Of a stretch of 64,000 nt of DNA, positions 26,458-35,287 are shown one piece after another. The stretch is from NCBI GenBank assembly GCA_033283165.1, contig JAWMQL010000007.1:124001-188000 (forward strand). The letters run 5' to 3'. The notes beneath the pieces were generated by a model. The model was not told the DNA's origin and did no database searches. It saw nothing but the letters and a program-made list of their open reading frames with translations. This DNA comes from JAWMQL01 sp033283165. Its GTDB lineage: Bacteria > Pseudomonadota > Gammaproteobacteria > Pseudomonadales > Halieaceae. Position numbers and translations under genes: made by a program. Numbering within the stretch: position 1 is the stretch's first letter; every line of letters begins with the position of its first letter.

Positions 26458-26517
26458 GTCTGCTCGGCGCAAGGCCTGTCGTTTGAATTCCGCGGTGTAG
26501 CGCTTCCTTTTTGCCAT
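26458..26517 (-). mobile_element. Remnant of an IS3-type transposase orfA 5' end
   Basis: In a frame different from the coiled-coil tail, an ATG preceded by a strong GAGGAGG opens with MAKRKRYTAEFKRQALRRAD, the typical N-terminus of IS3-group OrfA. It breaks off after 20 residues at the fusion point. The upstream 26518-26570 sequence (palindromic-looking CACCTCGTTAAGCACT) may be IS end sequence. Confidence 0.65.
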
Positions 26518-26658
26518 GATACACCTCCTCGCACAGTATAGTGCTTAACGAGGTGGTCCGATTTACAAGGGCCGAACCAAACTTCTCTTTCCGGACAACA
26601 TCCGCTAGGCAATAAAGTTCCAAATACACTACGCAAAAACGAAGATCATGGACATTAA

Positions 26659-27429
26659 CTAATTCTCGATAATTCCAAATCGCTGCCGCAGTACGTGCCA
26701 AACAAAGATAGGGGCAGAGATCCCCATCCGGCGCCAAAGCCGCTTAGGCTCTTGAAGAAGCCTGGGGAGCCACTCTAGGTGCAAGCGCTGAAATATCGGG
26801 TGTGACCGCTTTACGTTGCCCGTATAGAAGTCGAAGACTGCTCCAATAGCCGCAGCGAATTTGACATTCAGCCGTGGTATTTGCTGGAACAGCCACTTTT
26901 CTTGCTTGGGCGCCGTCATCCCAACCCAGAGTACATCCGGGCTTACCGAATTAATCGCCGCAACCATCTCATCCAATTCCAACTGCGAGTATTCGGTTTT
27001 AAATGGAGGTGAAATTGTGCCAACAATTTCAAGGTTAGGGTAGTCCAAAGACATGCGGCTCTTTATCTCGGCAAGGGTTTGCTCAGTCGAACCCAGAAAA
27101 AAAACTCGGCCTCCTCCATTCTCGTTTAAGACCTTGGATACCCCTTGAAATATATCACTACCGGTAACTCGCTCGTCTATGGAGCCATTCAAAAAGCGGG
27201 AGGCCAGCACGACACCGCTGCCATCGGGAATCAGCCAATCTGCATTGTGTAAAGCATCTGCAAACTGTGGATCACTCAAAGACTGTGCATATGAATGCGG
27301 GTTTATACAAGCAAGCCACCTGCAGCTTTGGCATTCACTTGTACGATTAAGATAATTCATTATGCTAGAAACACAGTCGGCGCTGTTAATGCTATTTACT
27401 AGATAGCCTACGATTTTCTCGCGGTCCAT
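26659..27429 (-). CDS. WecG/TagA/CpsF family glycosyltransferase
   Basis: A 256-residue GT26 enzyme. Family motifs: NPHSYAQSLSDPQFADALHN, IPDGSGVVLASR, RVFFLGSTEQ, VLWVGMTAPKQEKW and GAVFDFYTGNVKRSH (conserved catalytic-region residues). It adds the second sugar to an undecaprenyl-PP-linked HexNAc, fitting the WecA-like starter. I chose ATG 27429, 4 nt after the upstream stop with AGAGGT as ribosome site; a TTG at 27447 would overlap the upstream gene. Last gene of the AT-rich operon. Confidence 0.9.
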   Translation of the reverse strand: MDREKIVGYLVNSINSADCVSSIMNYLNRTSECQSCRWLACINPHSYAQSLSDPQFADALHNADWLIPDGSGVVLASRFLNGSIDERVTGSDIFQGVSKVLNENGGGRVFFLGSTEQTLAEIKSRMSLDYPNLEIVGTISPPFKTEYSQLELDEMVAAINSVSPDVLWVGMTAPKQEKWLFQQIPRLNVKFAAAIGAVFDFYTGNVKRSHPIFQRLHLEWLPRLLQEPKRLWRRMGISAPIFVWHVLRQRFGIIEN

Positions 27430-27433
27430 GTCT

Positions 27434-28639
27434 TCAACCTCTAGCAAGACTTACCTCCTTGGCCACAGAGTATATATCCATCAAAAGTTGATAATTCACT
27501 TCTTCTGTATACTTTTTTTCAAATGAACATCTGGCATTTAAAGCCAATTTCTCTAGCTCTTCGGGTCGATCCCACGCTGATCGCACTATTTTATAGAGCG
27601 AGCTGGGATCACCTGGACTAAAAACCACCCCATTCTCCCGATCAGATACTATTGAAGGCAAGGCACCTATGCCCGAAACCGCAGCAGGTGTGCCAAAAGC
27701 AAATGCCTCTCTAATGACCATCGGAAATCCTTCGTAACAGTTGGAAGGCAATATCAATAAGCGCGAGTTAGCTATCTCGGCTTGGGCCTCAACATGTGAA
27801 AGCTGGCCCAAAAAACGTATGGGAAGTCGTAAACTACTTCCTACAATTTTCTCCAGCTCCTTACGCTGCCTCCCATCACCAATTATTCTTAGTTCGGGAG
27901 CCTCTCCCCCCCATTCCTTCCACGCCCTAATCAAGTCTGCAACACCCTTCTCTTCGGAAAGCCTGCCTACGTAAACTGCGACGGGCCTACGCTCTCTCCA
28001 TGGCACCACTAAAGGATGACCAGGATAGAAATTGGGCTTAACATGTACTAGCTCACTGGGCAGTCCGGCCTCAATAACTAGTCCACGCTGGAATTCGGTG
28101 AGGACGATAAACGCATCTATATGCTTAAGCCATGTTTTCAGCGTACGGTGAAGCCCAACACTGAGTGCAAGTGGTACAGTGGCTATTCTACTATTTCGGT
28201 AACAACCGTGTTTCAAAGCCGGCCAAACGTTACGACGAGATATACACTCTGTACAGACCTCGCCTTCTCGTACCGGAATGGCGGCCGGACAAAATAAACG
28301 ATAATTATGTAGGGTCAATACCCGCGCCGATCGACCCGCTACTGCGCTAAATATTGATGGCGAAATCAGTGGGAAAGTATTGTGCGCATGTACCACTTCA
28401 GGCGTTAACCTCCTCACCTCCTTCTTTATCTGATGAGCCATAACCGGGTTCCAAGGAGTAGAAAAGCCCGCAGTCAAGGCTCCGCGAAGACCGGCTGCTC
28501 TGATCTCGTCGCTGTGTCTGAACAACTCAGAAACTCGATGCCCCCTCCTTCGCAGTAGATCTCCTTCGGCCTCAACCACCTGATTCTCACCGGAAGGGGA
28601 AGATGCACCGTAAAAATTATGCGCTAATAGTATATCCAA
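27434..28639 (-). CDS. Glycosyltransferase family 4 protein
   Basis: A 401-residue GT-B enzyme. The N-terminal acceptor domain opens MDILLAHNFYGASSPSGENQ and holds VVHAHNTFPLISPSIF. The donor domain has VYVGRLSEEKGVADLI, LRIIGDGRQ and the ExFG-like EGFPMVIREAFAFGTP motif. Cys-rich CPAAIPVREGEVCTEC may bind metal. The start is TTG 28639 with GAG six nt upstream. The sugar is unknown. Its start overlaps the end of a decayed glycosyltransferase frame. Confidence 0.87.
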   Translation of the reverse strand: MDILLAHNFYGASSPSGENQVVEAEGDLLRRRGHRVSELFRHSDEIRAAGLRGALTAGFSTPWNPVMAHQIKKEVRRLTPEVVHAHNTFPLISPSIFSAVAGRSARVLTLHNYRLFCPAAIPVREGEVCTECISRRNVWPALKHGCYRNSRIATVPLALSVGLHRTLKTWLKHIDAFIVLTEFQRGLVIEAGLPSELVHVKPNFYPGHPLVVPWRERRPVAVYVGRLSEEKGVADLIRAWKEWGGEAPELRIIGDGRQRKELEKIVGSSLRLPIRFLGQLSHVEAQAEIANSRLLILPSNCYEGFPMVIREAFAFGTPAAVSGIGALPSIVSDRENGVVFSPGDPSSLYKIVRSAWDRPEELEKLALNARCSFEKKYTEEVNYQLLMDIYSVAKEVSLARG

Positions 28640-28830
28640 TGACGCTCTTTAGACTCGTAATGGGCATGAAACGGCAAAAAATAATTGTGCAAGCACCACA
28701 GCAGTTCCTCGAAAAAATCTGGGCTATTGTCATCATTAATAACCAGAATCTCTATCCGCTTCCTACATCGAATTCGCCGTACGCAAGTTACTGCTTTGCA
28801 AGACTGATTAATAGAAAATAAGTAGTGCCT
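28624..28830 (-). pseudogene. Remnant of a family-2 glycosyltransferase
   Basis: The minus strand has an open frame ending at 28624 that contains RIEILVINDDNSPDFFEELL, which looks like the start of a GT-A domain (EIxVVDDxSxD). No start codon precedes it in a sensible place and the protein stops 30 residues later, so the gene is a fragment. The rest of 28640-28880 shows no other gene. Confidence 0.42.
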
Positions 28831-28880
28831 TGCGCCGGAAAGAATTTATCCGCTTAGAATCAATAATTCACGCTCACTGA

Positions 28881-29765
28881 CTAACCCAGCGCTGAACTTC
28901 TCCGGCTAATTTTTTCTGCTGTGACTCTATCTAACTGCTTTCTAATTGGGGATAAAATATATATAGACGGATAAAGAAAGATTTTCGCAAAAAAAATACT
29001 GTACCTAAGCCGTGTGCTCAGCGCCTTGATCTTTTTTGAGTCTTCATCTTTAAAAGATAAAGATAGACCGGAGTGCCAAGAAGAAGAACCCATGCTTTCA
29101 ATAATTGCCGATCTTCCGTTATCCCACAAAACACTTTCGACTCCAATCCATCTCACGATATCCGGCAATTGCGCCTGAACACGAGAGTACTCGATATCTC
29201 GAACAATATGCCTGTCGATTTTCTTAAAGATAGACATGTAACTGTAACCAAACAACACAAATCTTATAGGATCTCTATTTAGCCTTCCAAACTCGACACG
29301 GAACTGAGACTGATAGACATTTAGGAAGTTGCGCTGAAGCAAAATAAACCGAAACCCAAGACTTTCGGGTAAAGAGTATCCAGAGACAAGTCTAGTCGTT
29401 TTCCATACTACAGCTCGAACTCCTTCCCTTTTTCTTCCAGTCTTCTCAGCAATTCTCAGTCCAATTTCGATTAAGGCTCGCCGTAAGCTATTTCCCGTTA
29501 GGCAAGAGAGTACCTCATCATAGTCCAGAATACTTGAATCATCGGTAGATTCGAGAAAGAGCTTCGCTAGCTCTTCTCTGGGTCGCTCCCTCCAGTTCTC
29601 GTCGAAAAAGAGTAGAAAGGGAAAATAATTTTCTGGGACGCAAACAATTCCCTTTACTGAGTCAAGCTGCGCGGACAGCACTGTGCTACCACTCCTTGGA
29701 AGCGAAAGAATACATATCAGAGAGACATCATTTTCTCTTTCTCTGAATTCAGCCCGATTGATCAA
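28881..29765 (-). CDS. Sulfotransferase-like P-loop protein
   Basis: A 294-residue protein. The 5'-PSB loop LPRSGSTVLSAQL (about residues 22-34) binds the 5'-phosphosulfate of PAPS. VWKTTRLVSGYSLPESLGFR and ILLQRNFLNVYQSQFR fit the 3'-phosphate-binding part. It would sulfate a glycan residue in the cytoplasm before export. The start is TTG 29765, supported by AGAGG 8 nt upstream, and overlaps the upstream glycosyltransferase by 17 nt. AT-rich like its neighbours. Confidence 0.8.
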   Translation of the reverse strand: MINRAEFRERENDVSLICILSLPRSGSTVLSAQLDSVKGIVCVPENYFPFLLFFDENWRERPREELAKLFLESTDDSSILDYDEVLSCLTGNSLRRALIEIGLRIAEKTGRKREGVRAVVWKTTRLVSGYSLPESLGFRFILLQRNFLNVYQSQFRVEFGRLNRDPIRFVLFGYSYMSIFKKIDRHIVRDIEYSRVQAQLPDIVRWIGVESVLWDNGRSAIIESMGSSSWHSGLSLSFKDEDSKKIKALSTRLRYSIFFAKIFLYPSIYILSPIRKQLDRVTAEKISRRSSALG

Positions 29766-30897
29766 AATATACCTCTATATAAGACCTAGTAAATTCAGCT
29801 TCCCCGAATTTTTCTGCGCATGTCGCCTGAAGTTCCTCCAATATTGCTTTCCAACTTTCATACTCGCCGATTGCTTCAACAACAGATTCAGCTATACTGT
29901 TAGCGTCACCAGGCAGACCAAACCATCGATATGAAACGGGCAAAATTTCTGTCAAGCCAGAGCATGATGACACCACTGGCAAAACTCCCGCCATAATTGC
30001 CTCAACAGCAACAATACCAAACCCTTCAAATCGTGACGGCATTAACAAAATGTCGTAATCCGATAATCGTTCATTCAAATTGGACACAGGGGGCAAATAA
30101 CGTACGGGAAAATGAGGTTCGATTTCTGCTATCTTATCTTCGATTCCGAGGCGGTAACTTCCTTCACCTATAATATCGATAGACAAAGAAACACTATCAA
30201 AACGGTTCAATTTTGAAATGATCGATGGTAAAAGATCTGCTCCTTTTTGATACTCAAGCCTGCCGGCATAAACAATTCTAATCGGCTCAGGTAGTTGTTT
30301 CGCTAGTTCCAGCTGTGGGCGAAATCTACTAATACAGTTATAGATTACTTTAGCGACCAACACTTCTCGTTGAACTAGCGGATTACCATTACGGAAGTCT
30401 TCATATCCTTTTTTTGCGCCGTTTGATACCGCGATAAGAGTGCCACGGTTCAAGATCATATCAACAATCCATCCCACTGCCTTCCATTTAGGCCAAAGCA
30501 CACTATTGTGAATTGTTCTCACTAATTTTTTGCGTCTACACCGTAAAAATAAAAGGGAACTCAGGGTCCAGCACGCCTCAGGAACCTCGGTATGGAGGTG
30601 AACAATATTAGGCCCAAAATCATCTGAAGCTGTTTTCAATGCTCTCGCTGATTCAATCAACCCGACAAGTCGCATATTAGAGGTTGATCCAAAATAAACT
30701 GGGACACCCATATGCACGAGCTTATCGTAAATGTCTCGACCAAAATCATCTTGAAACCCTGCCTTGACTACAAATACCGCGAACTCGACTTCACTACGAC
30801 AGAGCTCAACTATTGATGTAGCCACGGACTCCGCCCCACCTAGGGATAGATGTGAAATGCAGTGTAAAACTCGGAGCTTCGTCTTTGATATAGCCAC
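29749..30897 (-). CDS. Glycosyltransferase family 4 protein
   Basis: A 382-residue GT-B enzyme. VLHCISHLSLGGAESVATSI is the N-terminal phosphate-loop region. The donor-sugar domain has IRIVYAGRLEYQKGADLLP, IDIIGEGSYR and SRFEGFGIVAVEAIMAGVLP (the E-x7-E motif). The start is GTG. It is likely to add one sugar of the repeat unit; which one cannot be told. The 175-nt gap upstream to wzx holds no gene. Confidence 0.88.
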   Translation of the reverse strand: MAISKTKLRVLHCISHLSLGGAESVATSIVELCRSEVEFAVFVVKAGFQDDFGRDIYDKLVHMGVPVYFGSTSNMRLVGLIESARALKTASDDFGPNIVHLHTEVPEACWTLSSLLFLRCRRKKLVRTIHNSVLWPKWKAVGWIVDMILNRGTLIAVSNGAKKGYEDFRNGNPLVQREVLVAKVIYNCISRFRPQLELAKQLPEPIRIVYAGRLEYQKGADLLPSIISKLNRFDSVSLSIDIIGEGSYRLGIEDKIAEIEPHFPVRYLPPVSNLNERLSDYDILLMPSRFEGFGIVAVEAIMAGVLPVVSSCSGLTEILPVSYRWFGLPGDANSIAESVVEAIGEYESWKAILEELQATCAEKFGEAEFTRSYIEVYFDQSG

Positions 30898-31072
30898 TTA
30901 ACGATCCACTTAAATCTACTTTCTTAAGCTCTGGCCTTAGTCGATTGGTTCTCATGACCCAAGCGGATTAGGTTTTTCCTCTTGTGAAGAGAGCCGCAAT
31001 ATCGATGAAATATTTTCTACTCCGTCTTCCATGTTCAATATTTTTTTAGAGACAAATATATAAAATTAGGCT

Positions 31073-32449
31073 TCAAGCAAACCCGCTCTTGACCCGGGAA
31101 ATAATGTTTCCCGAAAGGTACAGATAGCTACTTACACCTGTAAAATATTTCAGAGCAAAGAGATTCGAAAGTTGCTGGTAAATCGTTCCCGAGCCAAAAG
31201 CGAATGCCACACCTACCAAACCATAACTATCGATCATCATAAATGCACCGAACACAGATATACCGCACGCAGCAAAGGAATTGGCCATACATACCCTTGA
31301 GTAGCCCATCATAATTAGCCCGAAGCCGGCCGATCCAACCATAGAGCTCACCAAGTTAGCGACTGCCAAGGTAATCAGAACCACCGTAGCTTCGGAAAAG
31401 AATCTTGACCCATAAACTATCTGAAGAATCTGCTCAGAAAATAAAAGGTATAAGACCACAATTACAGCAGCAGGGACTGTAATTACTGTCGCCATAGATC
31501 TCAGCAGACGCTCTAACCTTTCAAAATCTCCTGAGGCGGCTAAACTTGAGACTAATGGCGGCAGAAAAGAATTCGCAATATTCAAAAAGAAGCCGATGGC
31601 AACAACTAGCTTAAGCGCTGCGCCGTATAGCGCAAGATCCTCTGCGCTCATGCGCATCGCTATAATCCAAAGTGCTGAATTAGCAAGCACGTAGTAAGTC
31701 ATTTCATTAGCCATTAGTGGCATAGAATCGCAAAGCAATTTCCACATTATCGAAATTTTAGGTCTTATTTTTTTATCTACTTTGCGAGGATACGATATCG
31801 TTAGCAATCTAGACGCAGCGAACCAACCCACCAGGAAATTGATTGCATAACCAAAGACTAAAACTGCAAGCACATCTTGAATTTCAGTGGCTACACGCAA
31901 GATTATTAGTGTTGCTAGGACCGCGATCGAAATCGTACCACTTAGAGCACCACTAAAGATCGAAGCTAGTTTGACTTGTCGAAAGCCTCGAAAAAACTCG
32001 CAAACAACACACTGAACTGCAATACCAAAAGCGATGATAGCCACGAATGAATTCATACCACGATGATCTTTCGACGATGAATGACTGTAAAAGAAGTCAA
32101 AACCAATTAAAAAAATGACGCTTAGAGTTATCGCTGCTGATATGAGGATTATTATTATTAGATTAAGCAGCAGGCTTAAGAAATCGGCATCATGCTCATC
32201 CAGTCCAACCTTCGATGCCTCGCGAAGCAGAACGATATCAAGTCCCAGCTTTACAAGAATTGAGAAAAAAACCGCTATGCTTTGGACTAATACTAAAGTT
32301 CCATAGTCCCCATAAGAAAGCAGTCTTGACGCAATCATAGAGAAAACTAATGTCAGCAGAACAATTAAGGCTTTTCCAGTTCCTCCCCATAGAGCCCCAC
32401 TAACAATGTAAGACTTAATATTCAGGTGCTTCAGTTGACGCGAAATCAA
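31073..32449 (-). CDS. wzx: Wzx-like O-antigen/oligosaccharide flippase
   Basis: A 458-residue protein with about 12-14 membrane helices, opening with SYIVSGALWGGTGKALIVLL and RLLSYGDYGTLVLVQSIAVF, the usual start of the MATE-related polysaccharide flippases. It moves the undecaprenyl-linked repeat unit across the inner membrane. The start codon is TTG 32449; no better start is visible. It is 212 nt from the polymerase gene; that gap has no convincing gene. Confidence 0.87.
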   Translation of the reverse strand: MISRQLKHLNIKSYIVSGALWGGTGKALIVLLTLVFSMIASRLLSYGDYGTLVLVQSIAVFFSILVKLGLDIVLLREASKVGLDEHDADFLSLLLNLIIIILISAAITLSVIFLIGFDFFYSHSSSKDHRGMNSFVAIIAFGIAVQCVVCEFFRGFRQVKLASIFSGALSGTISIAVLATLIILRVATEIQDVLAVLVFGYAINFLVGWFAASRLLTISYPRKVDKKIRPKISIMWKLLCDSMPLMANEMTYYVLANSALWIIAMRMSAEDLALYGAALKLVVAIGFFLNIANSFLPPLVSSLAASGDFERLERLLRSMATVITVPAAVIVVLYLLFSEQILQIVYGSRFFSEATVVLITLAVANLVSSMVGSAGFGLIMMGYSRVCMANSFAACGISVFGAFMMIDSYGLVGVAFAFGSGTIYQQLSNLFALKYFTGVSSYLYLSGNIISRVKSGFA

Positions 32450-32661
32450 TATCTGTACTTTCTCTTCGTAGATTAGCTCTTAGATATTTTCTAAATAGCT
32501 AGGATATCCTTTATGGAAAGGCCGTATCGATTGATACGCAACATCGGAACTAATTAGCGCAAACATTTTCTAGCGCAATAACCTCGAGTTAGACCGCCAA
32601 TTAACCGTAAATATAGTGAAGTGAGGCTGGAGCAAAGATTGCAACAGAGAAGTCAAATTTT

Positions 32662-33849
32662 TTATAACTTCGGAATCGACAGGCTGGGCAGCGGCCTTGA
32701 GTATCTGCGATGCTTTATTTCCTGCATTGAAATAAATGCTATGAAAAAAAGGCTTGTGGATGACCACCCTTCACCGAGAGCAGAAAATGAAAGGTTGTTA
32801 ATGCAAAGTACTATTATAGCGATCACACATCCCAACTCCCTCTGTCCACTCACTAAGCTTAAACTTATCCCTTGGAAAACAAGCTTCCCGAGAAACACGA
32901 AAAATACAAAGAGACCGAGAACTCCAGTCCCCAAAAGCACAGCAAGGTATCCGTTATGTGCATTGGTTACGGAAAACTCTAACATTCTCGATGACGCAGA
33001 AAATCCACTTCCCAACCAAGGGTGTAACCTGATTTGCTGAAGAGTCAACTCCCAAATTCGAGCCCTACCAGTACCATGCTGAATTTGCTCTAACGTTCTT
33101 CCGGGAAAAAACAGCGCCAGTAAATCATCAATTGAGAAGTAAAGAGCGCAAGCGATTAAAGAAAGAAGTGTCACTAAAAGGACAAAGCGATTTCGAGTCA
33201 CTACAAACAGAATCAATAACCCGGTGGCTGCTGAAATCAAGCTAGCGCTGCTGGTTCCCATTATAAGAAACATTAAGCTTGTAAAAATAAGCCCTAATGA
33301 TCGCCACTTATCTTCTGTAGATCGAGGGGAGAGGATATTCGCCAGACCAAACAAAGCCAACATGGCAGCGACAATAGTATAGGAATTAGTGTGCAGGCCC
33401 TGGATGTTAAACCCGCCAAGAATTACATGCTTGACTGCATCCAGAGAAATTATTGCCAGTCCAATTCGCACTACAATCCTTTCAACTTTATCGAATGAGA
33501 TTAATGAAAGACTAAAATGAATGCTCGTCGCGAGTATGAGATACTCAGTTGCCTTGTAAAAGGTGTAAATCTGTTCTGGCGACCAAAGAGCGCTAGCTGC
33601 GCAAATTAGGTAATAAATAATTAGTACACCGAGTGGCCTAAAAGAAATTGAACGAATCTCCGAAAAAAATCGCCGACTTAACAACAGAATAGAAAGGCAC
33701 ATGGCAACTAGTACAATCTGATAAACGGCATGCAGATCTATTACCGAAAATTGATTAAAGTCCCTGGGTCTTACAAATATAGTTCCTCTTATTACAATCA
33801 ATAAATGCAGCACAATAATCAGGCGCGAGAAAAGTTCTTTTTTCTTCAT
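32662..33849 (-). CDS. wzy: Wzy-like O-antigen polymerase/ligase
   Basis: A 395-residue protein with about 11 membrane helices and a Wzy_C-type periplasmic loop: GTGRARIWELTLQQIRLHPW then GSGF and NAHNGYLAVLLGTGVLG. The arginines and the His-Asn pair match the RxxxG and HN patterns of O-antigen polymerases and ligases. It sits next to wzx, which favours a polymerase role. The 206 nt between it and gmd has no gene. Confidence 0.85.
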   Translation of the reverse strand: MKKKELFSRLIIVLHLLIVIRGTIFVRPRDFNQFSVIDLHAVYQIVLVAMCLSILLLSRRFFSEIRSISFRPLGVLIIYYLICAASALWSPEQIYTFYKATEYLILATSIHFSLSLISFDKVERIVVRIGLAIISLDAVKHVILGGFNIQGLHTNSYTIVAAMLALFGLANILSPRSTEDKWRSLGLIFTSLMFLIMGTSSASLISAATGLLILFVVTRNRFVLLVTLLSLIACALYFSIDDLLALFFPGRTLEQIQHGTGRARIWELTLQQIRLHPWLGSGFSASSRMLEFSVTNAHNGYLAVLLGTGVLGLFVFFVFLGKLVFQGISLSLVSGQRELGCVIAIIVLCINNLSFSALGEGWSSTSLFFIAFISMQEIKHRRYSRPLPSLSIPKL

Positions 33850-34055
33850 GAACTAGAACAACTCAGTAAAGAATGTTTCGCGACTTTCTTAGTGTTTCAT
33901 AAAAAATCATGTTAGATAGAACAAACTAAAGCGTCATCGATATTTACCTTCGATGTTACACGCTAACTGTTCCCTACATTCTTAGGTCAGGCTCGATAAG
34001 TTCTCTTGTCGCCAGAAGAATAATAAGCAATATTCAGTGATATCTGTGATCGTTA

Positions 34056-35195
34056 TCATTCTTTTGCCGTAGAAACGTCGTAACCATTGTTTAGCAACAA
34101 GCGGTTCTTGCATGCAATTTCGAGGTCAGAGGCCACCATCTCTGTAATCATGTCATCAACGCTGGTGCTGGGTACCCAGCCCAATGCTCTCTTGGCCTCG
34201 GTAGGGTCGCCGAGTAACGTTTCAACTTCGGCGGGTCGGTAGTAGCGCTCGTCCACGGCTATGATCTGATCCCCTACTGACACAACAACATCGCCTGCCA
34301 TCTTACGGCTGTCGATGGCATCAACAATACCTACTTCGCCGGCACCGCAACCTTCAAATCTGAGGCTGATACCGAGGGCTTCCGAAGATTTAACGACAAA
34401 GTCGCGCACCGTAAGCTGCTGCCCGGTTGCAATCACAAAATCCCTCGCCTTGTCCTGCTGCAACATCAGCCACTGCATCTCGACATAGTCCTTGGCGTGA
34501 CCCCAATCACGCCTGGCGTCCAGGTTGCCCATGTATAGGCACTGTTCCAGGCCCTGGCTGATATTCGCCAGTCCGCGGGTGATCTTACGGCTGACGAAGG
34601 TTTCGCCGCGGCGCGGGCTTTCGTGATTGAACAGGATGCCGTTGCAAGCATACATTTTGTAACTCTCGCGGTAGTTCACGGTTATCCAGTAGGCGTAGAG
34701 CTTGGCTACGCCATAAGGGCTGCGGGGATAGAACGGCGTCTTCTCGGTTTGTGGCGTTTCCTGCACCAGGCCATAGAGCTCGGAGGTGGATGCTTGGTAG
34801 ATACGGGTCTTCTCGGTCAGGCCCAGCAGGCGCACAGCTTCGAGGATACGGAGAGTGCCTACACCATCCACATCCGCGGTGTACTCGGGCTCCTCGAAGC
34901 TCACCGCCACGTGGCTCTGGGCGCCGAGGTTGTAGATTTCGTCGGGCTGTACCTGCTGGATGATGCGGGTGATGTTGCTGGTATCGGTCAGGTCGCCGTA
35001 GTGCAGGAAGAGGTTCTGGTTGTTGGTGTGTGGATCCTGGTAGATGTGGTCGATACGCCCGGTATTGAAGGAAGAGGCACGGCGCTTGATGCCGTGTACC
35101 TGGTAGCCTTTTTCCAACAGGAACTCGGCGAGGTAGGAGCCGTCCTGGCCGGTTATGCCGGTGATTAGGGCGACTCGTTGGTTGTAGGGTTTCAT
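34056..35195 (-). CDS. gmd: GDP-mannose 4,6-dehydratase
   Basis: A 379-residue short-chain dehydrogenase. The NADP site is ALITGITGQDGSYLAEFLLE, the catalytic set is the STSELYG block with Tyr/Lys in YPRSPYGVAKLYAYW, and FNHESPRRGETFVSRKITR is diagnostic for Gmd. It converts GDP-mannose to GDP-4-keto-6-deoxymannose, the first step to GDP-fucose. I chose ATG 35195 (MKPYNQRVALI) with AGGA six nt upstream; the open frame above is repeat sequence. Base composition is intermediate between backbone and O-antigen genes. Confidence 0.95.
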   Translation of the reverse strand: MKPYNQRVALITGITGQDGSYLAEFLLEKGYQVHGIKRRASSFNTGRIDHIYQDPHTNNQNLFLHYGDLTDTSNITRIIQQVQPDEIYNLGAQSHVAVSFEEPEYTADVDGVGTLRILEAVRLLGLTEKTRIYQASTSELYGLVQETPQTEKTPFYPRSPYGVAKLYAYWITVNYRESYKMYACNGILFNHESPRRGETFVSRKITRGLANISQGLEQCLYMGNLDARRDWGHAKDYVEMQWLMLQQDKARDFVIATGQQLTVRDFVVKSSEALGISLRFEGCGAGEVGIVDAIDSRKMAGDVVVSVGDQIIAVDERYYRPAEVETLLGDPTEAKRALGWVPSTSVDDMITEMVASDLEIACKNRLLLNNGYDVSTAKE

Positions 35196-35211
35196 GGTTT
35201 CCTGGTGGTTT

Positions 35212-35283
35212 CTGGATACCCGCTTTCGCGGGGATGACGATTCATTTGGCGGGGATGACGATTTACTTCGTGGGGACGACGGT
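35212..35283. repeat. REP-like element between fcl and gmd
   Basis: A core of the same family as 10821 and 49837 (GGATACCCGCTTTCGCGGGG, then ATGACGA), followed by two degenerate partial copies (GGCGGGGATGACGAT and GTGGGGACGACGG). It fills most of the 92-nt gap. Confidence 0.72.
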
Positions 35284-35287
35284 GGTG

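Noticed and set aside
32570..32767. A 65-codon minus-strand open frame overlapping the end of the wzy gene
   Set aside because: It has no ribosome site or recognisable domain and overlaps a clear gene.
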